Assembly (NCBI RefSeq): GCF_003369445.1
Contig: NZ_QRCU01000041.1
Span: 61,608 to 125,607, forward strand
DNA length: 64,000 nt
Direction: 5' to 3'
DNA from: Arthrobacter silvisoli
GTDB taxonomy: Bacteria > Actinomycetota > Actinomycetes > Actinomycetales > Micrococcaceae
Of this stretch, positions 48,271 through 57,312 are shown piece after piece; within the stretch, counting starts at the first letter, position 1, and every line of letters starts with the position of its first letter. The translations under genes were made by a program, and so were the position numbers. The notes under the pieces are model-generated. The model searched no databases. It was not told the DNA's origin and saw only the letters and a program-made list of their open reading frames with translations.

Positions 48271-49587
48271 TTAACGCCCGACGGCGGCCGGTTCCTTTTC
48301 GTGCTCGACGGCCTCACCGGCGTCGACCACCGGCCCGTTGACGGCGAAGAAGCCGGCCGCAGCGACCAGCAGCGCCACGGCCGCGAGCATGACGAAGCTT
48401 GGCGTCCAGGCCCCGCTCCATTCGTGCAGGAGTCCTGCCGCCAGCGGCCCCAGGGAGGCCACTGCGAAACCCAGGCCCTGGCTCATGGCGGACAGCCGGC
48501 CGGCGGTGCGCGGACCGGAGGACCGGATGACGATCAGCGCCATGCCCAGGCCGAACGGGGCGCTCTGGACGAAGCCCAGGATGCCGATCAGGGGAAACTG
48601 CAGGCCGGCGGGGGCTACGAGGACTCCCAGCAAGGCGGCGGCGATCAGGACACCGAGGCCCGGCGCCATGATCCTGAGCACCGCGGGCCTGCCGGCAAGC
48701 ACCGGAACAAGGAGCCCTGCAGGCAGGCCGGCGATGCTGAACCAGGCCAGAAGCGCGGCGGCCTCCGCCGGGCCCAGGCCTTTGGACTCGAGGAACACGG
48801 CAAGCCAGGACGTGACGGCGAAGTACAGCAAAGCTTGCAGGCCGAAGAACGCCGCCACGGCCCAGGCGGTGCGCTGGGTGCGCAGGGATCGGCGGGCTGG
48901 TTCGCCCGGCGCGTCGGCCGCCGCCGGGCCACCGGATGACGTAGCGGCCGCCACCGCCCGGACCGGGCCTTGGCGGACCGGGCCTTGCCGGACCGGGCCT
49001 TGCCGGACCGCCGATCCCACCATCAGGGCGCCGATCACGGCCGGCACCGCCCAGACCGCGAGCGCACCGGCGAGGCTGCCGCCCAGTGCCGCCTGCAGGG
49101 GCTGGACCAGGCCGGCACCGAGCGCGGCACCAAGCCCGAAGCCCATGGTGCACAACCCGGTCCACCAACCACTGCCGTGGTATTCCTTGACGATCTGCGG
49201 CAGCAGCACACTGGCCGCCATGATTGCCGAGCCCGCGAAGAACGTGCCGGGAAAGATGAATCCAGGAACCAGTGCACGCGCCACCAGCGCGGCGGCGAGC
49301 ACCAGCAGCGCCACCGCCACGGCCCATCCGCTTCCGAGCCGCTTGGCCAGCCACGGGCCAAGCGGTGCGGAGATCCCGAACGCGAGCACGGGGAGGGCTC
49401 CCAAGGCCGGAAGCAGGTGCCTGTCCACGCCGAATCCGTCTTCGAGCTTGCCCATGGCACCGGCCAGGGTGGTGATGGCCGGCCTCAAGTTCACGGATAC
49501 CATCAGCAGGGCCGCCAGGACGGCCACCACGGACCACCCCGCGGCTCCTTTGGCCCCGGCTGCCTTGCCCTGCCGTTTGGTGCCCAT
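48271..49587 (-). CDS. MFS transporter, CynX/NimT type
   Basis: 438 residues with 12 helices. SVNLRPAITTLAGAMGKLEDGFGV in helix 1 is typical of the cyanate/nitrite-type CynX/NimT subfamily, with APLGPWLAKRLGSGWAV after helix 2. The central loop holds a three-fold VRQGP repeat encoded by a 15-bp DNA repeat. The substrate is unknown; the shared GntR-2 palindrome suggests a role with the ABC system. Promoter TTTACA-17 bp-TAATCT and an operator at the start site lie 20-65 bp upstream. Confidence 0.85.
   Translation of the reverse strand: MGTKRQGKAAGAKGAAGWSVVAVLAALLMVSVNLRPAITTLAGAMGKLEDGFGVDRHLLPALGALPVLAFGISAPLGPWLAKRLGSGWAVAVALLVLAAALVARALVPGFIFPGTFFAGSAIMAASVLLPQIVKEYHGSGWWTGLCTMGFGLGAALGAGLVQPLQAALGGSLAGALAVWAVPAVIGALMVGSAVRQGPVRQGPVRQGPVRAVAAATSSGGPAAADAPGEPARRSLRTQRTAWAVAAFFGLQALLYFAVTSWLAVFLESKGLGPAEAAALLAWFSIAGLPAGLLVPVLAGRPAVLRIMAPGLGVLIAAALLGVLVAPAGLQFPLIGILGFVQSAPFGLGMALIVIRSSGPRTAGRLSAMSQGLGFAVASLGPLAAGLLHEWSGAWTPSFVMLAAVALLVAAAGFFAVNGPVVDAGEAVEHEKEPAAVGR
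48959..49010. repeat. 15-bp tandem repeat inside the MFS gene
   Basis: CGGACCGGGCCTTG-type units at 48959, 48974 and 48989 plus a partial fourth. On the minus strand they encode consecutive VRQGP in the cytoplasmic loop. The period keeps the reading frame, so copy number could change without breaking the gene. Confidence 0.85.
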
Positions 49588-49605
49588 GGTTCCCCCTCGT
49601 CCGAG

Positions 49606-49650
49606 TTTGGTATACCAAATAAGATTAGAGGGCGATAGGGATGGTGTAAA
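49606..49650 (-). promoter_or_regulatory. Promoter and start-site GntR-2 operator of the MFS gene
   Basis: On the minus strand TTTACA (49650-49645), 17-bp spacer, TAATCT (49627-49622). The perfect palindrome TTTGGTATACCAAA (49606-49619) covers the predicted transcription start. Confidence 0.8.
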
Positions 49651-49690
49651 TGGGCGTCCAGAGCGTGGTCACAGCACCCCTTTAGGCGTA

Positions 49691-49702
49691 TTGGGATACC
49701 AA
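49691..49702. promoter_or_regulatory. GntR-2 operator, upstream copy at the MFS promoter
   Basis: TTGGGATACCAA, one mismatch within the core. It lies right after the stop of the FAD oxidase gene and 84 bp (centre to centre) from the operator at the MFS start site. Confidence 0.65.
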
Positions 49703-49707
49703 GTGGC

Positions 49708-51147
49708 TTAGATCGCCTTGCCCGGGTTCATGATGCCGGCAGGGTCGAAAATCTCCTTGATCTGCCGCTGCAACGCACGGACGGGCTCCGGCAGCTCCAG
49801 GCCGAGCCAGCGCAGCTTGTACTGGCCCACGCCATGCTCACCGGTGATTGTGCCGCCCAGGCGCAGGCCCACCTCGATCGACTCATCCAGGGCAGCGTTG
49901 AGCCGGTGGACGGTGCCGGCGTCGGTCAGTTCGTCCACGCGGTCCGCCCAGAACGTGGGATGCAGGTTCCCGTCGCCGGCGTGCGCCACCACCTTCAGGC
50001 GCACGTCGTGCCGGGCGGCCATGTCCTCCAGCGCGGCGACGAAATCCACCAGCTTCGACCTCGGCACCGCGATGTCCTCGCCCACCCGGAATTCGTCGTC
50101 CACCTCGGTGCCGCGGCTGCTGCGCCGCATGTCCACGAGGCGTTCGGCCTCCTCGCTGGCTTCGGTGGTCACCACAGCTCCCCCGGCCGCAAGCACCTCC
50201 CGGACGACATCCGCTTCCGCGGCCGCGCCGAAGCCGTCGGTCTGGACCAGCAGCAGGGACCTGCCCCGGGCCAACAGTTGCGTGCCGTTCAGCTCGTCGA
50301 GCTGCTCCAGGCTGCCAAAGTCCAGGAGCTCCATGATGGCCGGCTGCACGCGCGCCTTGCCGACCGCCAACACTCCGGCGGCCGCGCCGCGGAAGTCCGG
50401 GTAGAAGGCAGCGATCGTCTGGATCTCGCGGGGCAAGTACCGCAGGCGCACGGTCACGCCCACCACAATCGCCAAAGTGCCCTCCGAGCCGACCAGCAGC
50501 GCAGTCAGGTCGTACCCGGCGACGCCTTTGAAGGTCTGGTGCCCGGTGTGCAGGAGGGAACCGTCGGCCAGCACGACGTCGAGGGCCAGTACCGAATCGC
50601 GGGTCACGCCGTACTTGGCGCAGCGCAGCCCGCCCGCGTTGGTGGCCACGTTGCCGCCGATCGTGGAGATCCGGTAGCTCGCCGGGTCCGGCGCGTACAT
50701 CAGGCCATGCTCCGCAGCGGCGGCGTTCAAGTCGGCGTTGATGACGCCCGGTTCGACAACGGCCGTCTCGTCTTCCGGGTTCAGCTCAAGGATGCGGTTC
50801 ATCCGTTCCAAGCTGAGCACGATGCAGCCCTTGACGGCGTGCGCGCCGCCCGAAATGCCAGTCCCGGCACCCCGCGGAACGATCGGCACGCGGTACTTCG
50901 TACATGTGCGCGCGATGTGCTGCACGTCCTCCACGGATTCGGCCCAGACCACGGCCAGCGGCAACTGCCAGTCGGTCACGGGGCCTTGGTCGATCGAATA
51001 GGTGGACAGCGTGCCGCCGTCCGCGGTGATCTGTGCCGCGGCCAGGCCTGCGGCGAGTTCCTCCATGAAGCCGGCCGGCGCCTCGTTGGGGCTGGCCGCT
51101 GCGTTGATTTCCTGTGAATTCCCGGCTGCTGCCGTCTGATGTGACAC
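49708..51147 (-). CDS. FAD-linked oxidase (GlcD/D-lactate dehydrogenase type)
   Basis: 479 residues from the GTG at 51145-51147 (GAGG upstream). N-terminal FAD_binding_4 domain with PIVPRGAGTGISGGAHAVKGCIVLS, TIGGNVATNAGGLRCAKYGVTRD and GSEGTLAIVV, and C-terminal FAD-oxidase domain with VVAHAGDGNLHPTFWADRVDEL and TGEHGVGQYKLRWL. It oxidises a 2-hydroxy acid such as glycolate or D-lactate; the exact substrate cannot be assigned. No iron-sulfur GlcF partner is next to it. It lies upstream of the MFS gene on the same strand with operators in between. Confidence 0.9.
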   Translation of the reverse strand: MSHQTAAAGNSQEINAAASPNEAPAGFMEELAAGLAAAQITADGGTLSTYSIDQGPVTDWQLPLAVVWAESVEDVQHIARTCTKYRVPIVPRGAGTGISGGAHAVKGCIVLSLERMNRILELNPEDETAVVEPGVINADLNAAAAEHGLMYAPDPASYRISTIGGNVATNAGGLRCAKYGVTRDSVLALDVVLADGSLLHTGHQTFKGVAGYDLTALLVGSEGTLAIVVGVTVRLRYLPREIQTIAAFYPDFRGAAAGVLAVGKARVQPAIMELLDFGSLEQLDELNGTQLLARGRSLLLVQTDGFGAAAEADVVREVLAAGGAVVTTEASEEAERLVDMRRSSRGTEVDDEFRVGEDIAVPRSKLVDFVAALEDMAARHDVRLKVVAHAGDGNLHPTFWADRVDELTDAGTVHRLNAALDESIEVGLRLGGTITGEHGVGQYKLRWLGLELPEPVRALQRQIKEIFDPAGIMNPGKAI

Positions 51148-51201
51148 GGGTGTTTCCTCACATGCGCGCACCGCGGACTTGCCAAGCCGGCAGTCTTCGC
51201 A

Positions 51202-51238
51202 GTGTTTCAGTGCCAACCAGCTTAGCCCGGAAACACTC
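51202..51238. other. Inverted repeat between GH13 and FAD oxidase genes
   Basis: AGTGTTTC (51202-51209) and GAAACACT (51231-51238) form a perfect 8-bp inverted repeat separated by 21 bases, in the 98-bp gap before the FAD oxidase start. It may end the malE-malF-malG-GH13 transcript or bind a regulator; no T-run is present. Confidence 0.4.
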
Positions 51239-51245
51239 GGTAGCT

Positions 51246-53099
51246 TCAGGACAGCAGCCACACCCCCGCTGCAGGACCGGCCGCGCGCAGCCGGGTGCCG
51301 CCGTCGCCGTCAGCGCCCAGGGCAATACGCCCGACGGCGAGCGCGGCGTCGGTACCCGTCCCGGCTGCGGCCGGCAGCAGCCCCGGCGGCAGGACGACGT
51401 CGGCCTTGTCCCGGGCGGCGACCACCAGCGCCGTGCTTCCCCGCAGTTCCCGGACGAAGGCGAGGGAGTCGCCGTCGGCGTACAACCAGCGCAGCGAGCC
51501 TGCGCGCAGGACCGGCTCCCGGCGGAGCGCGCCGAGCGCGGCGTACAGGCCGCGGAGGTCCTGCACCACGCGCTCCGGTTCGTCCCAGGGCATGGGCGTG
51601 CGGGAGTGTTCGCCGTTCATGCCTTCCAGGCCGAACTCGTCTCCGGCGAACACGGTAGGCATACCCGGCAGCGTGAAGGAAAGGACGGCGGCCACCGCCT
51701 GTCCCCCGGGAACCATTGCGGTGGCAGCGCGGGCGGTGTCGTGGGTGTCGATCGCCACGAGGCTGTGCAGCCGCGCGGCCCAGGGATAGGCCGCGGCGAA
51801 GGCGCGGTATTCCGCCACGAACTGCGAGGCCGGGATCCGTGGCGGGCAGGGCAGGGGTGAGCCGAAGAAGTTCACCGCGGTCCCGTCCGTCAGCCAGGCC
51901 CACAACGGACGGGTGAAGGAGGCGTAGCTCATGGAGCCGTGGTAGGTGTCTCCCTGGAAATCGGGGGCGGCGTCGTTGGTGGATTCGGCCACGAGCAACG
52001 CGTCCGGATGGGTCTCCAGAGCGGTCTGCCGTACCAAGGCGCCGACTTCGCGGTTCCAGTCCGCGGCGCCCAGCCGGCCGGTCATGTTGCCCACGTCCAC
52101 CCGCCAGCCGTCCAGTTTGAACGGCTCGGCGAGCCAGTGGGCCACCACGGATTTCGGGCCTTCCACGAATTCGCGGCGCAGTCCGTCCGAGGCCCAGTCA
52201 AGCTTGGGAAGGCTCGGCACGCCCCACCAGCTTTCGTAGCCGCCGTCCGGGGCGAAGTAGTAGAAGGAACGTTCCGCGGCGCCCGGATCTGCGAGCGCCG
52301 TGCGGAACCATTCGTGGGTGTCCCCGGTGTGGTTCGTGGTGAGGTCACCGATCACCTTGATGCCCCGCTCGTGGCAGGCCTGCACCAGGCGGATGAGGGC
52401 TTCGTCGCCGCCCAGCAACGGGTCCACTCGGCGGAAGCTTTCGGCGTCGTAGCGGTGGTTCGACGCCGAGGGGAAGAAGGGAGTGAGATAGAGGATCTCG
52501 ACGCCGAGCCGGACCAGGTGGTCCAGCCGTTCCCGGACGCCGTCGAGGTCGCCGCCGAAGAACTGCAGCGGGGTGTCGGGCCCCCGGTACACGACGTCGG
52601 CGTCCCAGTCCGCGGGGACAGCCCAGTCCGGGGCGGGGCGGGTGTCCGCTGCATCCGATCGCGAGAAGCGGTCCGGAAAGACCTGGTACATCACGGCCCC
52701 GGCCGCCCAGTCCGGGCCGGCCCCGGCGGCGGAGAGACGGAAATCCTGGGCGTCGGGCACATCCTGTGAATGCAGGCCGGCGGCATTGAGCCAGGAGGTC
52801 TGCCCGTCAGCACCCCGAAGCAGGAAGCGGTAGCGGGCCAGCGGGTTGACCGCCCGGAGCTCCGCCTCCCACCAGTCCCAGCCGCCCGAGCTCTCCAGGT
52901 GCCGTGCCACGCTGAAGCGCGGTTCGCCGTCCTCGACCGTCCGCAGCCAGACGCGTTCGACGGTGGCCGGACGCCCGCCGTCGCGACCTCCTGTCCAGCT
53001 GCGCATGCGTGCCCGGGTGCTGCCGCCGAGCGACACCGGGCCGTCCGGCAGGTAGAGCGGGGAACCGTCGTGGTGGGCTTCGAAACCGAGCATGCTCAT
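51246..53099 (-). CDS. GH13 maltodextrin/neopullulanase-type glucosidase
   Basis: 617 residues: an N-terminal β-domain (about 1-125), then an (α/β)8 barrel with region I DLTTNHTGD, nucleophile GWRVDVGN (Asp 335), acid/base AESTND (Glu 372) and AIDTHDTAR (Asp 454, transition-state stabiliser). The N-terminal domain and QVFPDRFSRSD resemble cyclodextrinase/neopullulanase enzymes that hydrolyse short maltodextrins. No signal peptide, so it acts in the cytoplasm on imported sugars. Last gene of the malE-malF-malG operon. Confidence 0.87.
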   Translation of the reverse strand: MSMLGFEAHHDGSPLYLPDGPVSLGGSTRARMRSWTGGRDGGRPATVERVWLRTVEDGEPRFSVARHLESSGGWDWWEAELRAVNPLARYRFLLRGADGQTSWLNAAGLHSQDVPDAQDFRLSAAGAGPDWAAGAVMYQVFPDRFSRSDAADTRPAPDWAVPADWDADVVYRGPDTPLQFFGGDLDGVRERLDHLVRLGVEILYLTPFFPSASNHRYDAESFRRVDPLLGGDEALIRLVQACHERGIKVIGDLTTNHTGDTHEWFRTALADPGAAERSFYYFAPDGGYESWWGVPSLPKLDWASDGLRREFVEGPKSVVAHWLAEPFKLDGWRVDVGNMTGRLGAADWNREVGALVRQTALETHPDALLVAESTNDAAPDFQGDTYHGSMSYASFTRPLWAWLTDGTAVNFFGSPLPCPPRIPASQFVAEYRAFAAAYPWAARLHSLVAIDTHDTARAATAMVPGGQAVAAVLSFTLPGMPTVFAGDEFGLEGMNGEHSRTPMPWDEPERVVQDLRGLYAALGALRREPVLRAGSLRWLYADGDSLAFVRELRGSTALVVAARDKADVVLPPGLLPAAAGTGTDAALAVGRIALGADGDGGTRLRAAGPAAGVWLLS

Positions 53100-53112
53100 C
53101 GCTTGACCGACC

Positions 53113-54000
53113 TCAGCCCTTGACCGAACCGGCGGACAGGCCGGAGACGATGTAGCGCTGCAGGAAGAGGAACAACGCCATGACCGGGAGCGCGGCGAGC
53201 ACGGCGCCGGCGGCGAAGACGCCCCAGTCCTCGGTGCGCTGGTTGGCCACGAAGGAGTACAGGCCCACCGCGAGGGTCTGGTTGTTGGGGTCGGTGAGCA
53301 CCACGCTGGCGATCACGAATTCGCTGCTGATGCCGATGAACGTCAGCAGTCCCACGACGGCCAGGATTGGGGTGACCAGGCGGAGGATGATGCCGAAGAA
53401 GATCTGCGCGTGGCTGGCGCCGTCGAGCTTGGCTGCTTCGTCCAGTGACTGCGGCACGGTGTTGAAGAAGCCGTACATCAGGTAGGTGTTAACGCCGAGG
53501 GCACCGCCCAGGTACACCATGATCAGGCCGAGCTGGCTGCCGAGGCCCAGCGCCGGGATGATCTCGCCGATGCCGCTGAGCAGCAGGAAGATCGCGACGA
53601 CGGCCAGCAGCTGCGGGAACATCTGCAGCAGGAGCAGGCTGAGCAGGCCGGCGCGGCGGCCGGTGAAGCGCATCCGGGAGAAGGCGTATGCGGCCAGGGC
53701 GCCGAGGAACACGGATGCCGCGGAGGTGATGAGGCCGACCACCATGGTGTTGACGAACCAGCGGCCGAAGGGCCGCTGCTCGTTGCCGAACAGTTTGGCG
53801 AAGTTGTCGCCGGAGATCTGGCTGAAGAGGGACGCCGAGCCGGCGAGTGTTCCGGTGGAGTTGAGGGCCGCGGAGAGCACGTACAGCAGGGGGAAGACGG
53901 CGAAGACGCTTGTGGCCACGCCCACCAGGTGGCGCCAGCCCTTGTCGCGGAACCACCGCGGGAAGGTACGGCGGGGTGCGGAAGCAAGTGTGGTGCTCAT
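53113..54000 (-). CDS. Maltose-type ABC transporter permease (MalG type)
   Basis: 295 residues with six helices. VATSVFAVFPLLYVLSAALNSTGTLAG at the N-terminus, the EAA loop SLDEAAKLDGASHAQIFFGIILRLVTP (in part, about residue 190) and the C-terminal YIVSGLSAGSVKG are typical of MalG. It forms the channel with the MalF-type protein, whose gene ends one base before its start region. Needs an external ATPase, most likely the MsmX-type protein at 37.2 kb. Confidence 0.92.
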   Translation of the reverse strand: MSTTLASAPRRTFPRWFRDKGWRHLVGVATSVFAVFPLLYVLSAALNSTGTLAGSASLFSQISGDNFAKLFGNEQRPFGRWFVNTMVVGLITSAASVFLGALAAYAFSRMRFTGRRAGLLSLLLLQMFPQLLAVVAIFLLLSGIGEIIPALGLGSQLGLIMVYLGGALGVNTYLMYGFFNTVPQSLDEAAKLDGASHAQIFFGIILRLVTPILAVVGLLTFIGISSEFVIASVVLTDPNNQTLAVGLYSFVANQRTEDWGVFAAGAVLAALPVMALFLFLQRYIVSGLSAGSVKG

Positions 54001-54001
54001 G

Positions 54002-55657
54002 TCAGTTCACGTCCTCGAGGGCCTTGGTCTGCTTGAAGCTGATGGCCGAGATCGCGGCCACGATGATGAAGATGACAATCGCCAGGGCGCTGGCCAGTCC
54101 GTAGTCCCGGCCCGTACCCACGCCGAAGGCGCTCTTGTAGACGAGGGTGATGAGGATGTCCGTGGCGCCGATGTCCCGGGTGGTGTCCTCGAAGCGGGGA
54201 CCGCCGCTGGTCAGCATGTAGATGACGTTGAAGTTGTTGAAGTTGAAGGCGAAGGAGGAGATCAGCAGCGGCGCCACGGACACCAGCAGCAGCGGCAGCT
54301 TGATCGAGCGGAAGATCCGCCAGGCGCTGGCACCGTCCATGCGGGCCGCTTCGTCCACGTCCTCGGGCAGCGATTGCAGCGCTCCCGTGCAGACCAGGAA
54401 CATGTAGGGGAAACCCAGCCACAGGTTCACCACCAGCACGCTGATTTTGGCCAGGACAGGATCCGTGAGCCAGCCGATGTCCGCCCCGCCCAGCAGGGCG
54501 TTGTTGATGAAGCCGAATTCGGGATTGAGCAGACCTGCCCAGACCAGTCCGGAAAGGAAGGCAGGGAAGGCGTAGGGCAGGATCATGATGATCCTGTACA
54601 CCTTCTTGCCCTTGAGGTCGCCGCGGTTGAAGGTGATGGCGAGGAACAGTCCGAGGGCAAAGCACAGCAGCACCGAGACGACCGCGAAGGTGAAGGTCCA
54701 CAGGGTCACCGAGAGCAGGGGCCCGCGCAGTTCCGGGTCGGTGAACGCGGTGACGAAGTTCTTGAAGCCGACGTCGATCTTCCACCCGGTGGCGAGCTTC
54801 TCACCGTTGTCCGAGACGAAGTCGCCCTGCCCCGAGTCCCGGTACACGGTTCCCGTATCAGTGTCGGTGAGGGTGTCCGCGGCCTTGTCGTAGACCATGT
54901 TGGAACGGAAGACATAGGCGTTGCTGCCGTCCTGCGTCCGCAGCGTACCGGCCGCCGGGTCGTCCGAAAGCGGCACCACCAGGCCCAGCACGTCCTTTTG
55001 GTGCGCCACGATTTCCTGGAAGGTCAGGGTCCGGTAGCCCGGGAGTTCCTTGGCCTTGCCGGTGGAGTCCTTGACGGCCCCGGTGGCGTCCTCGAGCTTG
55101 GACTCCGTGGTGCCGAGTTGTGCCTCGCCGTCCGGCTTGGTGACCAGGAGGTAGTAGCTGCCGCCCTTTTCAAGAACGGTCGTGCGGTAGGCGGGCGAAT
55201 CGGGCACCCGCTTCTGCGAGGAGGTCAGGATCGACGAGATCGCGTCGTCCTTGCTGCCGTTGTGCCCGTCGCCGTAGTTGGTGAAGGCGATGTAGCCGGA
55301 GAACACCACCACGAACACCTGGAACACCAGCAGGAACAGCACGCCGGGGGCCAGGTACTTGGCCGGCAGGCCGCCCGGGCGCAGGTAGATCCAGTTGATC
55401 GCGACCGTTACCAGCGCCGCGATGGCCAACACCGCCCAGGACTGGCTGAGGAAGAGTGCTGTCAGCACGTACACTGCGACAGCGTCCACCAGGCCGAGCA
55501 GGATGATCTTGGCCAGAGTCCCCTTCCAGGAGTCCGGGCCACGGCGTCGGGCTGCCAGGACCCGCCGGGGACGCGGCGGCGCAGGCTGCCTGGCACCTGG
55601 CTGCTGGGCGCCGCCGTCGGGCATCGCCTCAAGGGCGGACTTGGCTGTAGGGGGCAT
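54002..55657 (-). CDS. Maltose-type ABC transporter permease (MalF type)
   Basis: 551 residues. Like MalF, it has extra N-terminal helices and a large extracytoplasmic domain (about 135-290, including YRTTVLEKGGSYYLLVTKPDGEAQL in parts) between transmembrane segments; the EAA loop is SLPEDVDEAARMDGASAWRIF. The large domain in E. coli MalF contacts the binding protein. The ATG at 55657 follows AAGGAAT. About 186 bp separate it from malE and contain a strong hairpin. Confidence 0.92.
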   Translation of the reverse strand: MPPTAKSALEAMPDGGAQQPGARQPAPPRPRRVLAARRRGPDSWKGTLAKIILLGLVDAVAVYVLTALFLSQSWAVLAIAALVTVAINWIYLRPGGLPAKYLAPGVLFLLVFQVFVVVFSGYIAFTNYGDGHNGSKDDAISSILTSSQKRVPDSPAYRTTVLEKGGSYYLLVTKPDGEAQLGTTESKLEDATGAVKDSTGKAKELPGYRTLTFQEIVAHQKDVLGLVVPLSDDPAAGTLRTQDGSNAYVFRSNMVYDKAADTLTDTDTGTVYRDSGQGDFVSDNGEKLATGWKIDVGFKNFVTAFTDPELRGPLLSVTLWTFTFAVVSVLLCFALGLFLAITFNRGDLKGKKVYRIIMILPYAFPAFLSGLVWAGLLNPEFGFINNALLGGADIGWLTDPVLAKISVLVVNLWLGFPYMFLVCTGALQSLPEDVDEAARMDGASAWRIFRSIKLPLLLVSVAPLLISSFAFNFNNFNVIYMLTSGGPRFEDTTRDIGATDILITLVYKSAFGVGTGRDYGLASALAIVIFIIVAAISAISFKQTKALEDVN

Positions 55658-55712
55658 GGAAGATTCCTTCAATGGGAGGGTCTGGCGTGCGACGGCGGAG
55701 GTCGCCAAGGCG

Positions 55713-55749
55713 CGCCCGTCCGGCAGGGTTCGTCCCCGCCGGACGGGCG
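55713..55749 (-). other. Perfect 12-bp hairpin in the malE-malF gap
   Basis: CGCCCGTCCGGC (55713-55724) pairs with GCCGGACGGGCG (55738-55749). E. coli also has hairpin repeats between malE and malF that stabilise malE mRNA, so the position suggests the same role here. Confidence 0.65.
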
Positions 55750-55813
55750 GATGGCTGAGCATGCGGCCCAGGAGGTGGCGGCATCCGGGATTCGGTGCCG
55801 TTCAGGAAGGGCA

Positions 55814-55845
55814 GCGCTTAGGTAGGACTGCGCTCAGGTAGGACT
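55814..55845. repeat. 16-bp tandem duplication across the malE stop
   Basis: GCGCTTAGGTAGGACT (55814) and GCGCTCAGGTAGGACT (55830) differ at one base. The second copy contains most of the malE stop codon (CTA on plus). It looks like a recent small duplication. Confidence 0.8.
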
Positions 55846-57142
55846 AGGCGCCGATCTTGCCCTTGATGTTGGCGACCATCTTGGCCCACTCGGCCGCGGG
55901 GTCACCCTTGCCCTTGATGAGGGCCAGTTCGGTGGCGCCCCAGTCGGCCCACACGGCGGACATTTCCGGGATCGCCGGCATCGGAACGCCCTGGGCACCG
56001 ATCTCGCCGAATGCCTTCACCACCGGATCGGAGGCGGCCTTGTCGAAGGAGGACTTCAGCGCCGGCGGGAGGCTGCCCGTGGCGAACATGGCGTCCTGGA
56101 CGGCTTCGGTGGTGAGGTAGTTGACCACGAGTTCGTTGGTTGCCAGGGCGTTGGCGCTCTTGGCGCTGACGAAGAAGCCGTTGACGCCGATGAACGGCTG
56201 CGCGGGCTTGCTGCCGGTAGTGGGCAGCGGGTCGACGGCGAACTTGATGCCCTTCTTCTTCATGTCCGGCACGTTCCACGGGCCGGTGATGAAGTACGGG
56301 CTTTCGCCGGCCAGGAACTTCTCCTTGGCGATGTCGCCGGTGATGTTGGAGTTGAGCACCTTCGAGCCGGCGTCACCCCATTCCTTGAGCTTGGCCGCGA
56401 ACTCGGCACCGCCGGGTCCGCCCAGGGCGAGCTGCTTCGGGTCGTATTCGCCGTCGGCGTTGGTGCCGAAGACCGGCGCACCCATGGAGGTCTGCAGCGG
56501 GTACAGGTGGTACGGGTCGCCCTGCTTGGGATCGAGCCCTACGAGGAACGAGTACTTGGCCTTGCCCGCGGCCACGGCCGCCTTGCCCTTGCCGAGGACC
56601 TCTTCGAAGGTGGTGGAGGCGCTGTCCACGATCTCGGTGTTGCGGATCAGGCCGATGTTCTCGACGGCGTAGGGGACACCGTAGACGGAACCGTTGTACG
56701 TCATGGCGCGGATGGCGGAGTCCTGGAACTGGGACTTCTTGTCGCCGAGTTCCAGCGGCGCAATCACGCCGTTCTGGACGAACTTGCCCAGCCAGTCGTG
56801 GGGTCCGACCACCAGGTCCGGTCCCTTGCCGGTGGGCACCTGCGTGATGAAGTCGTCGCGGACAGCGGCGAAGTCCTTGATGACGAGCTTCACCTCGATG
56901 CCGGTATCGGCCTTGAACTTCGCCGCCACGGCTTTCAGGGCCGGCGCGCGTTGGGCGTCGAGCCACATGGTGATCGTCGCGGCGCCGGCGGCGGCGAGGT
57001 CCTTCTTCGATTCCGTGCTGGCAGGGCTGCTGGGAGTCCCGCCACCGCACGCGCTCAGGCCCATCATGGCCGCGATAGCCGCGGCTCCCATCGTGAAAGT
57101 CCTGCGGCTCAGGGCAGGCTGCTCAGTGAAACGCACCATCAT
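55844..57142 (-). CDS. malE: Maltose-type ABC transporter substrate-binding lipoprotein
   Basis: 432 residues. The N-terminus combines a twin-arginine-like LSRRTFTMG with the lipobox LSAC (Cys about 32), so export through Tat followed by lipidation is possible. The body is SBP_bac_1-like: ITMWLDAQRAPALKAVAAKFKAD, DLVVGPHDWLGKFVQNG, ESPYFITGPWNVPDMKKKGIKFAVDPLP. It binds maltose, maltodextrins or a related α-glucoside. First gene of the minus-strand operon; its promoter is covered by a LacI-type operator. Confidence 0.9.
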   Translation of the reverse strand: MMVRFTEQPALSRRTFTMGAAAIAAMMGLSACGGGTPSSPASTESKKDLAAAGAATITMWLDAQRAPALKAVAAKFKADTGIEVKLVIKDFAAVRDDFITQVPTGKGPDLVVGPHDWLGKFVQNGVIAPLELGDKKSQFQDSAIRAMTYNGSVYGVPYAVENIGLIRNTEIVDSASTTFEEVLGKGKAAVAAGKAKYSFLVGLDPKQGDPYHLYPLQTSMGAPVFGTNADGEYDPKQLALGGPGGAEFAAKLKEWGDAGSKVLNSNITGDIAKEKFLAGESPYFITGPWNVPDMKKKGIKFAVDPLPTTGSKPAQPFIGVNGFFVSAKSANALATNELVVNYLTTEAVQDAMFATGSLPPALKSSFDKAASDPVVKAFGEIGAQGVPMPAIPEMSAVWADWGATELALIKGKGDPAAEWAKMVANIKGKIGA

Positions 57143-57228
57143 TGGTGTCCCTTCTGGATGTTTTGTGGTGAGGCGCTGGGCCGAGTGGCCGTCGTCGCTG
57201 ATGTGCGGAAGTGAACCGCCTCACATCT

Positions 57229-57270
57229 GGAAACGTTTCCAAATCCTACTCAGATCTTTCACACATGCAA
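57229..57270 (-). promoter_or_regulatory. malE promoter with LacI-type operator O1
   Basis: Minus strand TTGCAT (57270-57265), 16-bp spacer, TAGGAT (57248-57243). The perfect palindrome GGAAACGTTTCC (57229-57240) lies at the predicted transcription start. LacI/MalR-family regulators bind such CG-centred palindromes. Confidence 0.8.
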
Positions 57271-57312
57271 ACGGGGGTTCGTGATATCCGCGTAATCAAA
57301 GGGCAATTTACT

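Noticed and set aside
53486..55825. A 779-codon plus-strand frame opposite malF and malG
   Set aside because: Both permease genes on the minus strand carry full motifs; the frame is a shadow.
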